From Mucidula mucida (Eukaryota > Basidiomycota > Agaricomycetes > Agaricales > Physalacriaceae): DNA of 64,000 nucleotides. The stretch lies in the NCBI GenBank assembly GCA_015501055.1, contig JADNYV010000003.1:775476-839475 (forward strand). The letters run 5' to 3'. A program made the position numbers and the translations under genes. The notes below the pieces were generated by a model. That model searched no databases. It saw only the letters and a list, made by a program, of their open reading frames with translations, and was not told the origin of the DNA. Below are positions 36,354-48,778 of this stretch, piece by piece (positions within the stretch are counted from its first letter, which is position 1; the number at the start of each line of letters is the position of its first letter).

Positions 36354-37092
36354 CAAGATAAGTCGGCCCGGGATTCCGCCATTCCAACTTTTTTTATCAT
36401 CGGGATTACCCGTGGCAACTCATCTTCCTGCCATCACGAGCGACTTTTTTTCCTGGTCAGTTATCCTTTCCTTCATGGGCTCTCATGATGGCAATAAACG
36501 TCAAGAATCGCAACGACTCGTTTTATACGAGATTGAACGCACCATATCTTTTACTGACATTTGTTTTTCCTGGTTGTTTCCCATGCTGACTTGACATCCC
36601 CAGGTTTCATTCCAACCATGTACTGTTCGAACGTGCGTTCATCTCCTTTCACGTTTGTGACGATATCCTGCCGGGGCCATATGACTCTTTCAAGATATTT
36701 TCTGTCTTGGAAAGTTGGTTGATTAACGTCCGGCTTTCTGCCACCTTGTAATGAGGCGGTTTTCAATTCTGATATGGCTAATTATAATGCTTCGCTGTAC
36801 ATGTCCTAACAAGATTCATTGACAGGTATCGGACAAAGGACATTCAAGCTTGTGTGTCCAGGACTCTTGGTGGTAGCATGTAATGATGATCCGATACGGT
36901 ACTGTATGATTGTACAACGATAAGCATTATATTATCTGTTTTAGATATCACACTTCTGTGCATTGTTCGAGAGGGTGATCTCCCTTTGTTCGTTCGCTTT
37001 GACCTCGGCACGGCAACAGAAGTGCACCTTATAAAAAGCCTTTCATACTTGGAATCTTCGCTACATCCCCTCATCTTGCAGAAACTAGTCCG
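36354..37092. other. Divergent intergenic region fusion gene / SET gene
   Basis: Contains the promoters of both neighbours. TATAAAAA at 37030-37037 serves the SET gene. A 71-codon minus-strand frame at 36551-36766 has no ATG at its start and no homology I recognise. Confidence 0.5.
37030..37037 (+). promoter_or_regulatory. TATA box of the SET gene
   Basis: TATAAAAA is 55 bp before the ATG at 37093. Confidence 0.55.
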
Positions 37093-38777
37093 ATGAAACG
37101 TGGTTTTCTCAACGGCCCCAAGGCCCTTCGTGCCCCCATAGTACTTTCTGAAGGCGCTTCCACCCCCAGCCCTGACACTAGTGCCACTCATGATACGCTC
37201 GATGGCGGCTTCAAGCGTGGCTTTCACGCGAATGTTGGATTACCTCCAGAATGCGAACCGATTGAACCTGTCTTGCTAGACACGGATCCGTCCAAACAGG
37301 TCGCCAAGGCTCCTGGAGTGTGCTTTGAAGATGCCATCCTGGCTAGCCAATCAAAGCTCAAGTCCAACTTTATCGTCCAACCCGGTACGTGATATTATCA
37401 GTTTTTGATTCACGCTCGCTCACAAACCTGAAAGAACGCCCCATCACAGTCAACGGAAAACTACAACCTCGACTCAGGATCGTCTTAGTCCCCCGTAATG
37501 CGACGTTGGAGGACAAACGAAATGTCTTTTGCTCCCAGCCATATCCCAACACCAACCTCCTCGAAGAATTCCCTGACGGTTGGTCAGAGTGCTACATCCG
37601 TGAAGAGATCAAAAAGCGCATCCTATCCGTCCCAGGTTTTCCTCAACGAATACAGCGACCAGTCAGTCGCGCGTATAGAATCGGCGATTCTCCTGGAAAG
37701 GGCAAAGGCATGTTTGCAACACGCATGATACGTGAGGGAGAATTGGTTCTAGATGAAAGGCCTCTCATAGTGCTTTCCTCTGTGCCTCCGCTGTGCCCTT
37801 ATACGTACTCCGCTTCCGATCCTAAAACCATGACCGACGAATTCGCTCAACTCTTTCGGGAAAGCGTCTGGGGCATCGCATACAGTCGCATGCCACCCCA
37901 GAACAGACGCGCCTTCGATGAGCTTTACAATAGCCATGAACACGATGATGCTGGACGAATAGCTGGAATTGTCCGGACCTGTGGTTTTGGGATTGCTGGA
38001 TATATTGGCCCAAGTCCGTACATCCCCCTCCATCCAGAATTTGAAGGCGCTCTCTGATCTTGCAATTACAGAGTCCAATTATGCGGATACTATGAGCATG
38101 ATGGTAGACGTTTGCAGTGGCATATGTAAGGATGGATCCAGGATCAACCACTCGTATGTCAATGCCATATTCTTTTCTACTGGCGTTCAAGTACGTTACG
38201 TAGGTGCTGTCCGAGTCTTCGGAACAGCTGGTGTGCAGAGTCTTTCTCTTTCCGCTTTTACGCTGTGCGCAACATTCGCGAAGGGGAAGAGCTCACAATA
38301 AACTACAAAGGCTGCCACAACTCGTATGCTGAGCGCACAGCCTCTCTCGACCGTTATGGTTTCAAGTGCACTTGTCCTCATTGCCTTGACCCTATATTCT
38401 CGGACAAAACTCGAGAAGTCTTGAAAGGATGCGCTGAATTTGCTATGTCGGTGGCGGTGGAAGGGTTGGATTTGGGAAGTCATATCGATATGATCATATC
38501 TGCGGAGAGTAAAATGGCAGGGCAGGGTCTACAGGCGTCACCCTACTATGTTGCCCTCCTTTTTGGTCTTGTGGCGTGGTTTGTGGCGAAGGGAAACGAC
38601 AAGAAAGCAGCATTCTACGGCAGGAAACTCTACTTTGCACGTTGTGGCGACTCCATGAGAATGGACTTTTGCGAGACGCTGTCGAAGTTGAAGGCCCATA
38701 CGGGTAAGTATTGGGGTACGGGCGAAGTGGAAGCTGGGCTCTGGGAAGAGGATCTGCGGAGTGTCAAGGGAGATTAA
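37093..38777 (+). CDS. SET-domain protein
   Basis: Probable SET/MYND-like lysine methyltransferase relative. Exon 1 (37093 to about 37384) is poorly conserved; an intron with donor GTACGT leads to ERPITVNGKLQPRLRIVLVP. The SET domain begins RIGDSPGKGKGMFATRMIRE and GELVLDERPLIVLSS, continues with SRINHSYVNAIFF, and ends AVRNIREGEELTINYKG with post-SET cysteines CTCPHC. The usual NHSC cysteine is Tyr here, so metal binding or activity may be altered. One T appears missing near 38173-38176, and an intron near 38175-38225 follows. The stretch 37985-38130 was not resolved. The C-terminal 120 residues are helical (KAAFYGRKLYFARCGDSMRM). Substrate unknown. Confidence 0.78.
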
Positions 38778-39298
38778 CTGACATCTTCACATCTTAGCGA
38801 CGCTCGGCTCTTAGGACTTATGTTTGAATCGTTCCATTAAAATTACATAACAAAGTATTTTGTTCATCGCGTCTTCGAGTTCTCAGAACCTGTCTGATCC
38901 TTCTCCCGTGCCCGAGAGATATTTCCTAATCCTCCGCGCCCGGAAGAATACTGTTAAAGGATGCTTCAGTGAATGTGGGCCAAAGACATTTTTGGGCAGT
39001 TTACGTTTGTGTCTGGACTCGTCGAATCAGTCCTAGGAGTCGTTTCGGCCGCAGGGGAGCTTGACGACTCGCGAAAGTTACCCGCGCCGCCACGTCCCGT
39101 TGAAATCTACATAAATATGTTCATTAAGCCCCACCGTCGACCGGAAGTCAGCCGTCACCTTTTTTGGAGCTGTGTCTCTTCCTCGCGGTACGCTTGGTGG
39201 TGCATCCGCGAATGTAGAGGCGGAACCAAAATTGGGGCGAATATTACCCAAGCCACCGCGCCCTGATGATTGCTATTTGGGGCGGCATAAACTACAAT
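38778..39298. other. Intergenic region after the SET gene
   Basis: Convergent between the SET gene (+) and the possible small gene (-). A plus-strand frame at 38973-39266 shows no family pattern. Nothing else supported. Confidence 0.4.
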
Positions 39299-39556
39299 TC
39301 AAGATTCCGGGATGTAACCTACAGCGCGTGGCCTGAGGTTGGGGTCTGTCAATGCGCTGCATCAGCTAAAAGCCATTTACCAAGCGCCGACGACGACCGA
39401 CTAACCGTAGTCTTCGACGAGGGTGCTCGCCAAGGAGGCTCGATCCGCGTCCTTACTGACTACCTTGCTGAGCTTGGCTCCAAAGGCAGTAAGATGCCGA
39501 GATATAGGAATAGGGGAGGATTTAGAGGAGGATTCCTTGTTGGGCGGGTTTGTCAT
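39299..39556 (-). CDS. Possible very small two-exon gene
   Basis: From the ATG at 39556 the frame encodes MTNPPNKESSSKSSPIPISR and AFGAKLSKVVSKDADRASLA. An intron with a GTTAGT donor near 39405 and a GACAG acceptor near 39345 would join EDY to DPNLRPRAVGYIPES and a stop at 39299. A TATATAAG box on the minus strand (39608-39615) stands 50 bp before this ATG; the upstream in-frame ATG at 39589 would be too close to it. The product of about 65 residues is basic, without known family. Splicing and expression are inferred. Confidence 0.35.
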
Positions 39557-39607
39557 TTTGGGAGGGGCTTGAGAGAGGTACAATTTCATGTCGCTAACCC
39601 CCGCATT

Positions 39608-39615
39608 CTTATATA
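39608..39615 (-). promoter_or_regulatory. TATA box of the possible small gene
   Basis: On the minus strand the sequence is GGTATATAAG, a good fungal TATA element. Confidence 0.4.
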
Positions 39616-42324
39616 CCTACCCCAAATGTGTGTTATGGCGTAGGAACCGGGCAATCGTGCGTGATCACGTCCATCCATGTTCACCGAATAGCACGTTGGT
39701 TCAGTCATCTGGTCTTCTGTATGCACATTTACCCTGTTTCATAGTATCTTTGAATACGCCATGACTGAATACCTCATGTTCCTCCTGCGCGGCTCGTGAG
39801 CATATGGGAAATCCAGACATGGACAAGCTCACGGTTATGTGGACCGTACAGGATATCTAGGACGGATCTCCCTTGCTTTCTAGTCACGAGTCGCCGTATT
39901 TGAGGTCGGACGACATGTCCTACGGTTGGGAATGAACGTAAACTTCGCGCGCGTGGACAAGTGGCGGCAGGCAGACCTACAGGTCAAGAAACTCCGCCGA
40001 TTTATGTTGTACCCTCAAGGTCGTTCCAACGTCAGGTGGGGCTAAGATGAGGGTTGCTGGCGTCATTGATCCTCGGCAAATAGATCTAGACACAACATAG
40101 TAGACAGACCAAGGAGATGGGCGAAGTACGCGAAGTGCAAGATCTTGTAGATCGTAGTAATCGTAGACAAGCCGGAGCGTTGCATACGGAAGAGAATTTT
40201 ATTTTTCAACTTCCAAGGGCAGGGCCAGTGGAACCTTTCAGTTTGAAATGAAAAGGTAAACAAGGATAGACAATGACCCATAAGACCAAACATCCGCGCG
40301 ACCGTCAATTCAACATGCTGGTAAGGTTGTTGCGTCGTACATGAACTGACCTCGTACCATCGGGAGAAATATTAAGGTATATTCCCAGAAGAAGGTCGCG
40401 GAATAGTATTTTGGTCTGAATAAACTTGCTGCACAAGGAATACGAAATGACACGGTCACCGGATTTGTCAATCTGTGATCTACCATCCATCAGGCATCTC
40501 CGTTTGTTGAATCCACAGGTTTCCACCTGTTCAGAAGTTACATAAGAATGCCTACCGTAACTAATCGTTCTTGATTTGCACTTCCATACTTCTCGACCTT
40601 CATTAGGACTTAATACTTGGAGTGCGACCTTGAGGAGATTCGAAAGCCGTATGTCGGTTTTTATTATTGAGAGAAACCTCCGAGGACGCAATGCGCAACC
40701 GACCAAAGGATTCGCCTTTTCGTCGGAAGCAGGCTCAAAAGCGCAGTTGTCCCGGAGTTCACGCAGTCTATTGCACCTCCGAGGAATACGCCCCTCCAGG
40801 TTTGCAGCAGAATCTCATCCTTTCGGGGATTCGCTCGCACGACAATCTAACTTCCCTAGTGCGCATTGAGGACCGCGGGCGTGAGTAGACATTGATGTTC
40901 TGCAGAGTGCCGGTGAATAGATCTCGTACAAAACTTGGATTGGCGCCAGATTATATCACTGATACAAGGACATAGCAGAGATTAATGAGTTTGAGACAGA
41001 TATTCATCTTGAGAAGCGATTCAAGTCTGTTTGACGACAGTATCGTTGAATGTCGTAACTAAATGCGCACCTTGCGGGTTGAAACTACTCGTCCTTTAGT
41101 GCGGTGATTGACTGACGAGATTAAGTCATCAGCTATTTGCGACCGAGCTCGGTTTCCTGCGGTATTGCTAACTCGGTTCATTCACGCTCAAGCGAATTGA
41201 CAACAAGAACACCGCACCGACTGTTCTTCATCTCCACCAAACCTGGTATGACTCGAGTGTCAGCTCGATCGAGTCTCGAGAGGCTCAGACTAGCGTCCGC
41301 TCAAATCGCCCGCCTTCATGATAACGAGAGAAGATACCATCTATAATCCTCATGCGTGAAACAAGCGAGAAACCGCTAGACAAGAAACGAAGACAGAAAG
41401 GAAAATATCAGTCGTCTACCTCTGTGAATGACGAACGAGGGCGTTGGAAAAGGCACCGAGAAGCCGCAGGACAAAGGTTATCTATGAAGAGCTTCCCAAC
41501 AACAGAACTGTAGAGCGTTCGAATGAATGTTGTGCGTTCAATTTAGACCACTTACGCGTGAGTCAAAAGATAGGCCCAACGATTAGCGGATGAATCGCGA
41601 AGCTTGTCTGCGATGTCCCCGCAGCGAGATACCGGATACTCTCAAGTTAATCATGCCATTGATAGGAGATGCACGCATGGCCCGCCAAGCTTAGTAGAGG
41701 CGCAGCCAGGTATGCGTCATGGTTGCACAGCAAGTGAACACTGAATTTCCTGCATGACTCCGTGCACACGGTAGACCACGATGACCGGAATCGCGCCTCT
41801 AGACGCGAGTGATGTATCGAATGCGTGAGGAAGGATCAACTGCCAGTCGTCAGCGCTGGGGCTGGGGGAAATCAATGGAAGGTTTAAATAGAATCAACTC
41901 GATAGTTACCATGTGAAGTATGTAGTAGATGGCCGTGCGTAGATTGACCAATTGAGCCATCTGAATGTATCCTCCGACAGCGGGCCTGTAGGAACCCGCG
42001 TTTATCATCCCCGCGATGATCAACATCTTGATGTTGATGAAGTTCAAGATGAGATGACTCTGTGCTGTCCAGAATGTGGCTGTGAGCGGTCACTGCCGAA
42101 GCGGATTGTAATCGGACCTTGACTGTGGTGTGGACCGCGAAGTGAAAGAGGAATAGCCGCGCGGAGAGAACAAAGAAAACGGGCGCAGACGACGAACAAA
42201 GAGACAAGGAATAGACAATGAATGAGACAAAACAGGCGTGTTGAATCATAGAGCCACGACGGGAACAAAAAGACCCAGGGGGGACCGGGAGATTATGAAA
42301 CCCCGAGACGCCGGAGCGATCACC
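39616..42324. other. Gene-poor region 1
   Basis: About 2.7 kb without a supported intact gene. It contains the kinase-like relic on the minus strand (about 40050-40706). The rest shows only short frames without family resemblance. No terminal inverted repeats, transposase blocks or tRNA boxes were recognised. Confidence 0.45.
40050..40706 (-). pseudogene. Protein-kinase-like relic
   Basis: Three pieces in the order of a kinase domain occur on the minus strand. First VALQVLSPNEGREVWK, resembling the VAIK strand with Lys changed to Gln. Then KILFRDLLLGIYLNISPDGT, resembling the HRDLKxxN loop with His, Lys and Asn replaced. Then, in another frame near 40277-40303, GRADVWSYG, the subdomain IX motif, soon followed by in-frame stops. 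Spacing is shorter than normal and the DFG block is not seen. If real, this is a dead kinase gene of the type abundant in mushroom genomes. Confidence 0.3.
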
Positions 42325-42332
42325 TATATAAA
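42325..42332 (+). promoter_or_regulatory. TATA box of the 42365 gene
   Basis: TATATAAA followed by GG lies 33 bp before the ATG; the leader would be extremely short. Confidence 0.55.
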
Positions 42333-42364
42333 GGCAACGCATTTCTGAGCCACGCTCCCCTTTG

Positions 42365-42943
42365 ATGAGCACCACTACGACTGTGAAGCGTCCCCTGCCA
42401 TCCCCCGCCACTGAGCCCCCAGCGAAACGCGCGAAAATGTCTTTGCGCCGAACTCACTCGTTTCTCTCGCTGTCCGACCTACCCAACCAGCAGCAGAGTG
42501 GCACAGGAGGTTCCATCTACATTACAGCCTCAAAGGACCTACGCTCTAACATTGAGAAGAGCATTGCAGCATCCTTGGCACCCATTACCAACCCGGCTCC
42601 CATTCGCAAGAGCCGCTCTCAGTCACCCTCACCATCCTACTCGCCACCGCGGACCACCTACACCGCGCCACAATCCCCTACCCCATCCCCTAGCTGTTCC
42701 CACATCCGCGCCAGGCCGCGCAGATTTCCGCGGGAACCCGACCTTCACCGTCTAGCAATACAACGCTGCATGCGTGCTACGTCCGAGGGTCAGAAGATAC
42801 TCAACATGGGCCCTAGACTTGCGGTCGGCATCCTTACTGCCACTAGGGAGCTGGAGCGAATGCTCCAGGAAGGCGAGATGCGAGACAATTCGCCCTCGAC
42901 AGACGACGTTGTCATGGATGACTGGCAAGTCGTAAACCATTAA
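42365..42943 (+). CDS. Hypothetical small Ser/Pro-rich protein
   Basis: A single exon of 192 codons. It begins MSTTTTVKRPLPSPATEPP and PAKRAKMSLRRTHSFLSLSD, which contains a possible nuclear localisation signal (KRAK) and a phosphorylation-rich stretch. A Pro/Ser-rich centre (PPRTTYTAPQSPTPSP) is followed by a helical C-terminal part (LAVGILTATRELERMLQEGE) and an acidic tail ending DDWQVVNH. No known family. It stands alone between two gene-poor stretches and has a strong TATA box, suggesting regulated expression. Confidence 0.65.
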   Translation: MSTTTTVKRPLPSPATEPPAKRAKMSLRRTHSFLSLSDLPNQQQSGTGGSIYITASKDLRSNIEKSIAASLAPITNPAPIRKSRSQSPSPSYSPPRTTYTAPQSPTPSPSCSHIRARPRRFPREPDLHRLAIQRCMRATSEGQKILNMGPRLAVGILTATRELERMLQEGEMRDNSPSTDDVVMDDWQVVNH

Positions 42944-45671
42944 TGGCATCCCAACATCTTAGCATTATTTCTTCTGGGACACTTTCATCATCACTATGTA
43001 CTTCTACCATTCACGCATTTTCGTTTGTCACTTGGGTCTATCTATTCGCTGCTTGTTGTACTTTACCATAATTCGATACTCCTTTACGCTACGTCCTCCA
43101 TTTAATCTGACACGTGAAATGTTTCAACATAGATTGATCAACACACGGTGGATACGTATAGCTGTGATAATAGCACCTGTGGCAGTTTACTGTTCGACGA
43201 TGTCCACGGACCTCGACACCCATGCACTGACTCGAGCGACGGAAAAGGTTCACACATGGACCTCCTCTCTCATGACCCAGAAACACGCGCGTCGCGGGAT
43301 GCGCTTGTAGCATTCGGCCCGCCAAGATACCGTTCCGTTCCGTTCACAACAGCCGTTCCGCTCGGCATTCTCCGTGCACTGCCACATCAGTTCCCACTGG
43401 CAGTTAACATAGGCAGGCAGTACTTACTGAGAGCTATCATACTACATAGTATTTTCTCAAGACCGAACAAGGCCTCTACTAACCTTTGTGGCGGCACTAT
43501 ATATCTTCCTGACAGAGCGTATGTCCAGCCTCAGCACAGCAGCTCAGGCCAAGTGGTCCAAACAGATATTTCGCCGTCAATTGAATCAACTCTCCTCCTA
43601 ATCAATAGTTTCGTGAGTTGACTGCAAAATATCATTCAAAGATTCAGAAACACCCTTGCAGGTAACAGGTACTAGCCGGTTGATAACGCTGATTGTATGT
43701 ATGCCGTCAAGGAGAATAGCCCGCAGCCCTAGTAAAGATCCGCGTTAGGTGGCTGTCGGCGTTTAGATCACCAAGTCGGCGAGAGCTCTTAGCAGTGACA
43801 CCGGGATAAAGCAAGCTGCATTTGAACGTTTTGAGTAGCAATCAAGCCCATACGACAGTGTCAAGCATCAGCTTGTTGAGGCGTAACCAGGAGCTACGAC
43901 GCTGATGATCATTGATCAGAGAGAACAGGCTCACATGAGCGGGAGAAGATCTAACAGGATGGATTCCAGCATCTAGCACCTCACCAAGATCAGAGATTTC
44001 AACAATGTCCCCAGCTCCGTCGGCAAGTACAGGAATCAGAGTAACAAGGTTCGAAAAATTATTGTAGACGTGAAGGTGGCCCATAATCTAGCCGAGTCGT
44101 AGAGACATTATATGCTTGGCAGATTCTCATCGCAGAGTAACTACGTGCCTGTCATTTGAACGTACGCCGCTAGAAGCGATGAAGCAAGTAATGCAGACGA
44201 TAATGAGGAACCCGCTCGGAAATGAGATGACTTCCTCCAATCTTGTTGTTTGATCACTCAAGACAAGCGTTAAAGGGACAGTAGATGTTTCTGGTGAAGT
44301 TAAGAATGGTGTTGTACGTTAGTATCGGCGGCGATAAATTATGACAAAACAAGAAAAAAGCACTTGCTAACGGCGGCAATGCCTCTCTGCTTACTCTTGC
44401 AGCATTGCGGAAGGACGCGAAGACGGCATCATGAGAGGTCGATGCTGTTCCGAGTAACCGCCCATTATGTTCAGCGCAACGTCAGAAGAATCAAGCGTAG
44501 CTCCAACACGGCAAGTAGAACTAAACACAGCAAGCTTATCGAATAAGCTCGACCGCGATGCGCCCAAATGGCCATCCTAGAATAGGCGTTAACGTTATTG
44601 ACCACCATCGTATACTATAACAGGGACTCGCGACATGATTATTGGATGTGGCCTGGAGCTTGCGTTGGGGTTTGAATGGTGATGATACTCGGCAAAATTC
44701 AAACAAAATCAATTGATGTGCTTGTGGCGACATGGATGGATGAGGAATGTGCGGTGGGTGGGACAGATTGTCCCTAACTTCCGTCATGTAGAGCGACGCA
44801 CGTTCTACTTTCACCTCGATGAAGTATTCGACGCGGTTGCCTGAGCAGTTCGTGATGTGCCTGCGCCACGAGCACTGAATTAGTCCTAATGAGAGCGCGA
44901 GAGTCTAATGAGAATATTCAGCTCATCGGAAGGTGGTTCAGGTACATACAAGTCAGTGGAAGGGTTTATGCACGTATCACGAAGACAATTATGATGACAG
45001 ATACCAACGTTCCTTTCTCGTTATGACCACCGTGGTATAAGGCCCACCGTCGAAGGAGAATCGTGTTAATCCTAAAAGAAACAATCACCTTGCTTTGGAC
45101 TGTTGATCAGCGCTACTAGCGCTCAGCATTACGCACAGGAACAATGATCAAGTCAGACATTGAAAGGTCAGAACTGCACCTCGAAACTGAGAGGCTAGCC
45201 CAACTGCGCGCGCAGAACTATTTGCTCTATCTTCCATCTTATGTCCATCATTGAGCGATTGTTGTCGGTCGACTCGTTCATTGGGCCAATTTTTCACATA
45301 GCTGACGGAGGGATGAAGATCTTTTCCTGTCTAATAATGGTAAGTGCCCGTCCGATAGTTATTGAAATGATGAAAGACTAACGGCACACCGCGGTAAAGT
45401 CTCGAAAGATTTCAAATATTCATCAAGTCCTAGTAGTTCGCGTTCCATCGAGGCCGCCAGTCCTAAGGTAATGATGACGACCGATAAATATATCCCCCGC
45501 TCATCATTCCAGGATACGCACCGTGCGGCAGTTGATGAAAAGACGTGCAGCCTTGATGAATGGGGTTACACAGCGCGTCGCATGGTGTATGGTATTGCAA
45601 CGCAATAACAGTCACTGAATTAATGTTTGATAGCAAGGAGTGTTTAGAAGGGAAAAAGTCAATTCTAGATG
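42944..45671. other. Gene-poor region 2
   Basis: About 2.7 kb without a supported gene. The longest plus frame (43148-43621, 157 codons) has irregular composition and no recognisable motif. No repeat, transposon end or RNA gene was found by eye. Confidence 0.45.
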
Positions 45672-46181
45672 CTATGAGGTGACGTTCTTGACAGGAATGT
45701 CTATGCTCCCGATTCTGAGGCGAGTATAAGTCTGCTTGTGCTGTTTCGTCTTTTGGTAGCCCTTTCTGCGTTTCTTCTTGAAGATAAACTCCATCTTTCC
45801 CTTTGTGTGCTCGACCACGGTTGCCTCCACCTTGACATGGCTGGGTGGAATGACGGGGTTGCCGCGCAAGGTGTATTCACGGGAGCCGAGTTCGAGTATC
45901 TCGTCAAGAGCAAGGGTGTCTCCGACCTTGACGTCGCGGAGACGCGGCACGGTGAGGATGTCACGGGGAGTCAGGACATATTTGCGACCGACGAGATTTG
46001 CGACGACGTATTGGGAAGGCTGGGAGCGGATGAGCTCGAGCGCGTTGCGAGTCGAGGAGGGCACAGCGACTGTATGGGCTCCCCGACATGCGGTTTTTAT
46101 GAAAGCCTGGCCTAAAAAAATGTCAATGGGACTTTGACGCCAGAAATGAGCCAACCTACAGCTTCTGGCTAAGCCCGCCAT
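45672..46181 (-). CDS. Mitochondrial large-subunit ribosomal protein bL21m
   Basis: Nuclear-encoded protein of the mitochondrial ribosome. One exon of 169 residues starts with a basic, hydrophobic import leader (MAGLARSCRLAHFWRQSP). The L21 domain reads VVANLVGRKYVLTPRDILTV, VGDTLALDEILELGSREYTL and VKVEATVVEHTKGKMEFIFK, ending KKRRKGYQKTKQHKQTYTRL, the diagnostic L21 C-terminal KxRRRKxYxxxxGHRQxxT pattern in degenerate form. Length fits fungal bL21m (yeast MRPL49). It is head-to-head with ATP1. Confidence 0.9.
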   Translation of the reverse strand: MAGLARSCRLAHFWRQSPIDIFLGQAFIKTACRGAHTVAVPSSTRNALELIRSQPSQYVVANLVGRKYVLTPRDILTVPRLRDVKVGDTLALDEILELGSREYTLRGNPVIPPSHVKVEATVVEHTKGKMEFIFKKKRRKGYQKTKQHKQTYTRLRIGSIDIPVKNVTS

Positions 46182-46317
46182 CGTGGTCTACCACGAGCAG
46201 TTCGCCGGGTTAACAAAATATTGTGACACCGTGACGTGACACGGCTTACATATACATTTGGTTCCATTTTTCGCCGAGTGTCACCAACTTTCCACCCATC
46301 TCCTCTCATCCTCGACG
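46182..46317. promoter_or_regulatory. Divergent promoter bL21m / ATP1
   Basis: 136 bp separate the start codons of two nuclear genes for mitochondrial proteins. It contains a GTGACACCGTGACGTGACAC stretch with repeated TGACGTGAC-type elements near 46225-46244. Co-regulation is inferred. Confidence 0.5.
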
Positions 46318-48397
<2,080 letters not shown>

Positions 48398-48778
48398 ATG
48401 CATCGACGTTTAGAGTAGTACCCCGGAAAAATTAAAATGCATTTCTTTTGCTCTCATAGACGTAAACGTGAACGGACTGTACCTTGAAGTGAGATGTCAA
48501 AGAGGTGGGTTGGTTGTTGGTCGCAAAGGGCTATTGATTGAGTTGTTCTAGTGTGGCGCAATGTAGGACAATGCTGGGTCCGAAGAAGCCGGCACGTACG
48601 GTCGGTATACGTCGTTTGAGGTCATTTTCAGCTTTGTGAGGTCATTAGAACTTCGAAACCCCCAGAGAAAGTCAAGTTGATCGGTGGATTTGCCCCAGGA
48701 TTCTGGCCGAAAGAAAGAGAGGCGAGGTATATAAAGGGTGAGGGATGGACTGCAACTCTATCTGCTACTACGTCGACT
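48398..48778. other. Intergenic region ATP1 / GH71
   Basis: Holds the ATP1 3' UTR and the GH71 promoter with TATATAAA at 48728-48735. Nothing else seen. Confidence 0.5.
48728..48735 (+). promoter_or_regulatory. TATA box of the GH71 gene
   Basis: TATATAAA with flanking GG lies 43 bp before the ATG. Confidence 0.6.

Noticed and set aside
36551..36766. 71-codon minus-strand frame between the fusion gene and the SET gene
   Set aside because: Its upstream end is TTG, not ATG, and it lies in a divergent promoter region without family similarity.
43148..43621. 157-codon plus-strand frame
   Set aside because: Irregular composition, no motif, no TATA box or splice pattern; probably chance.
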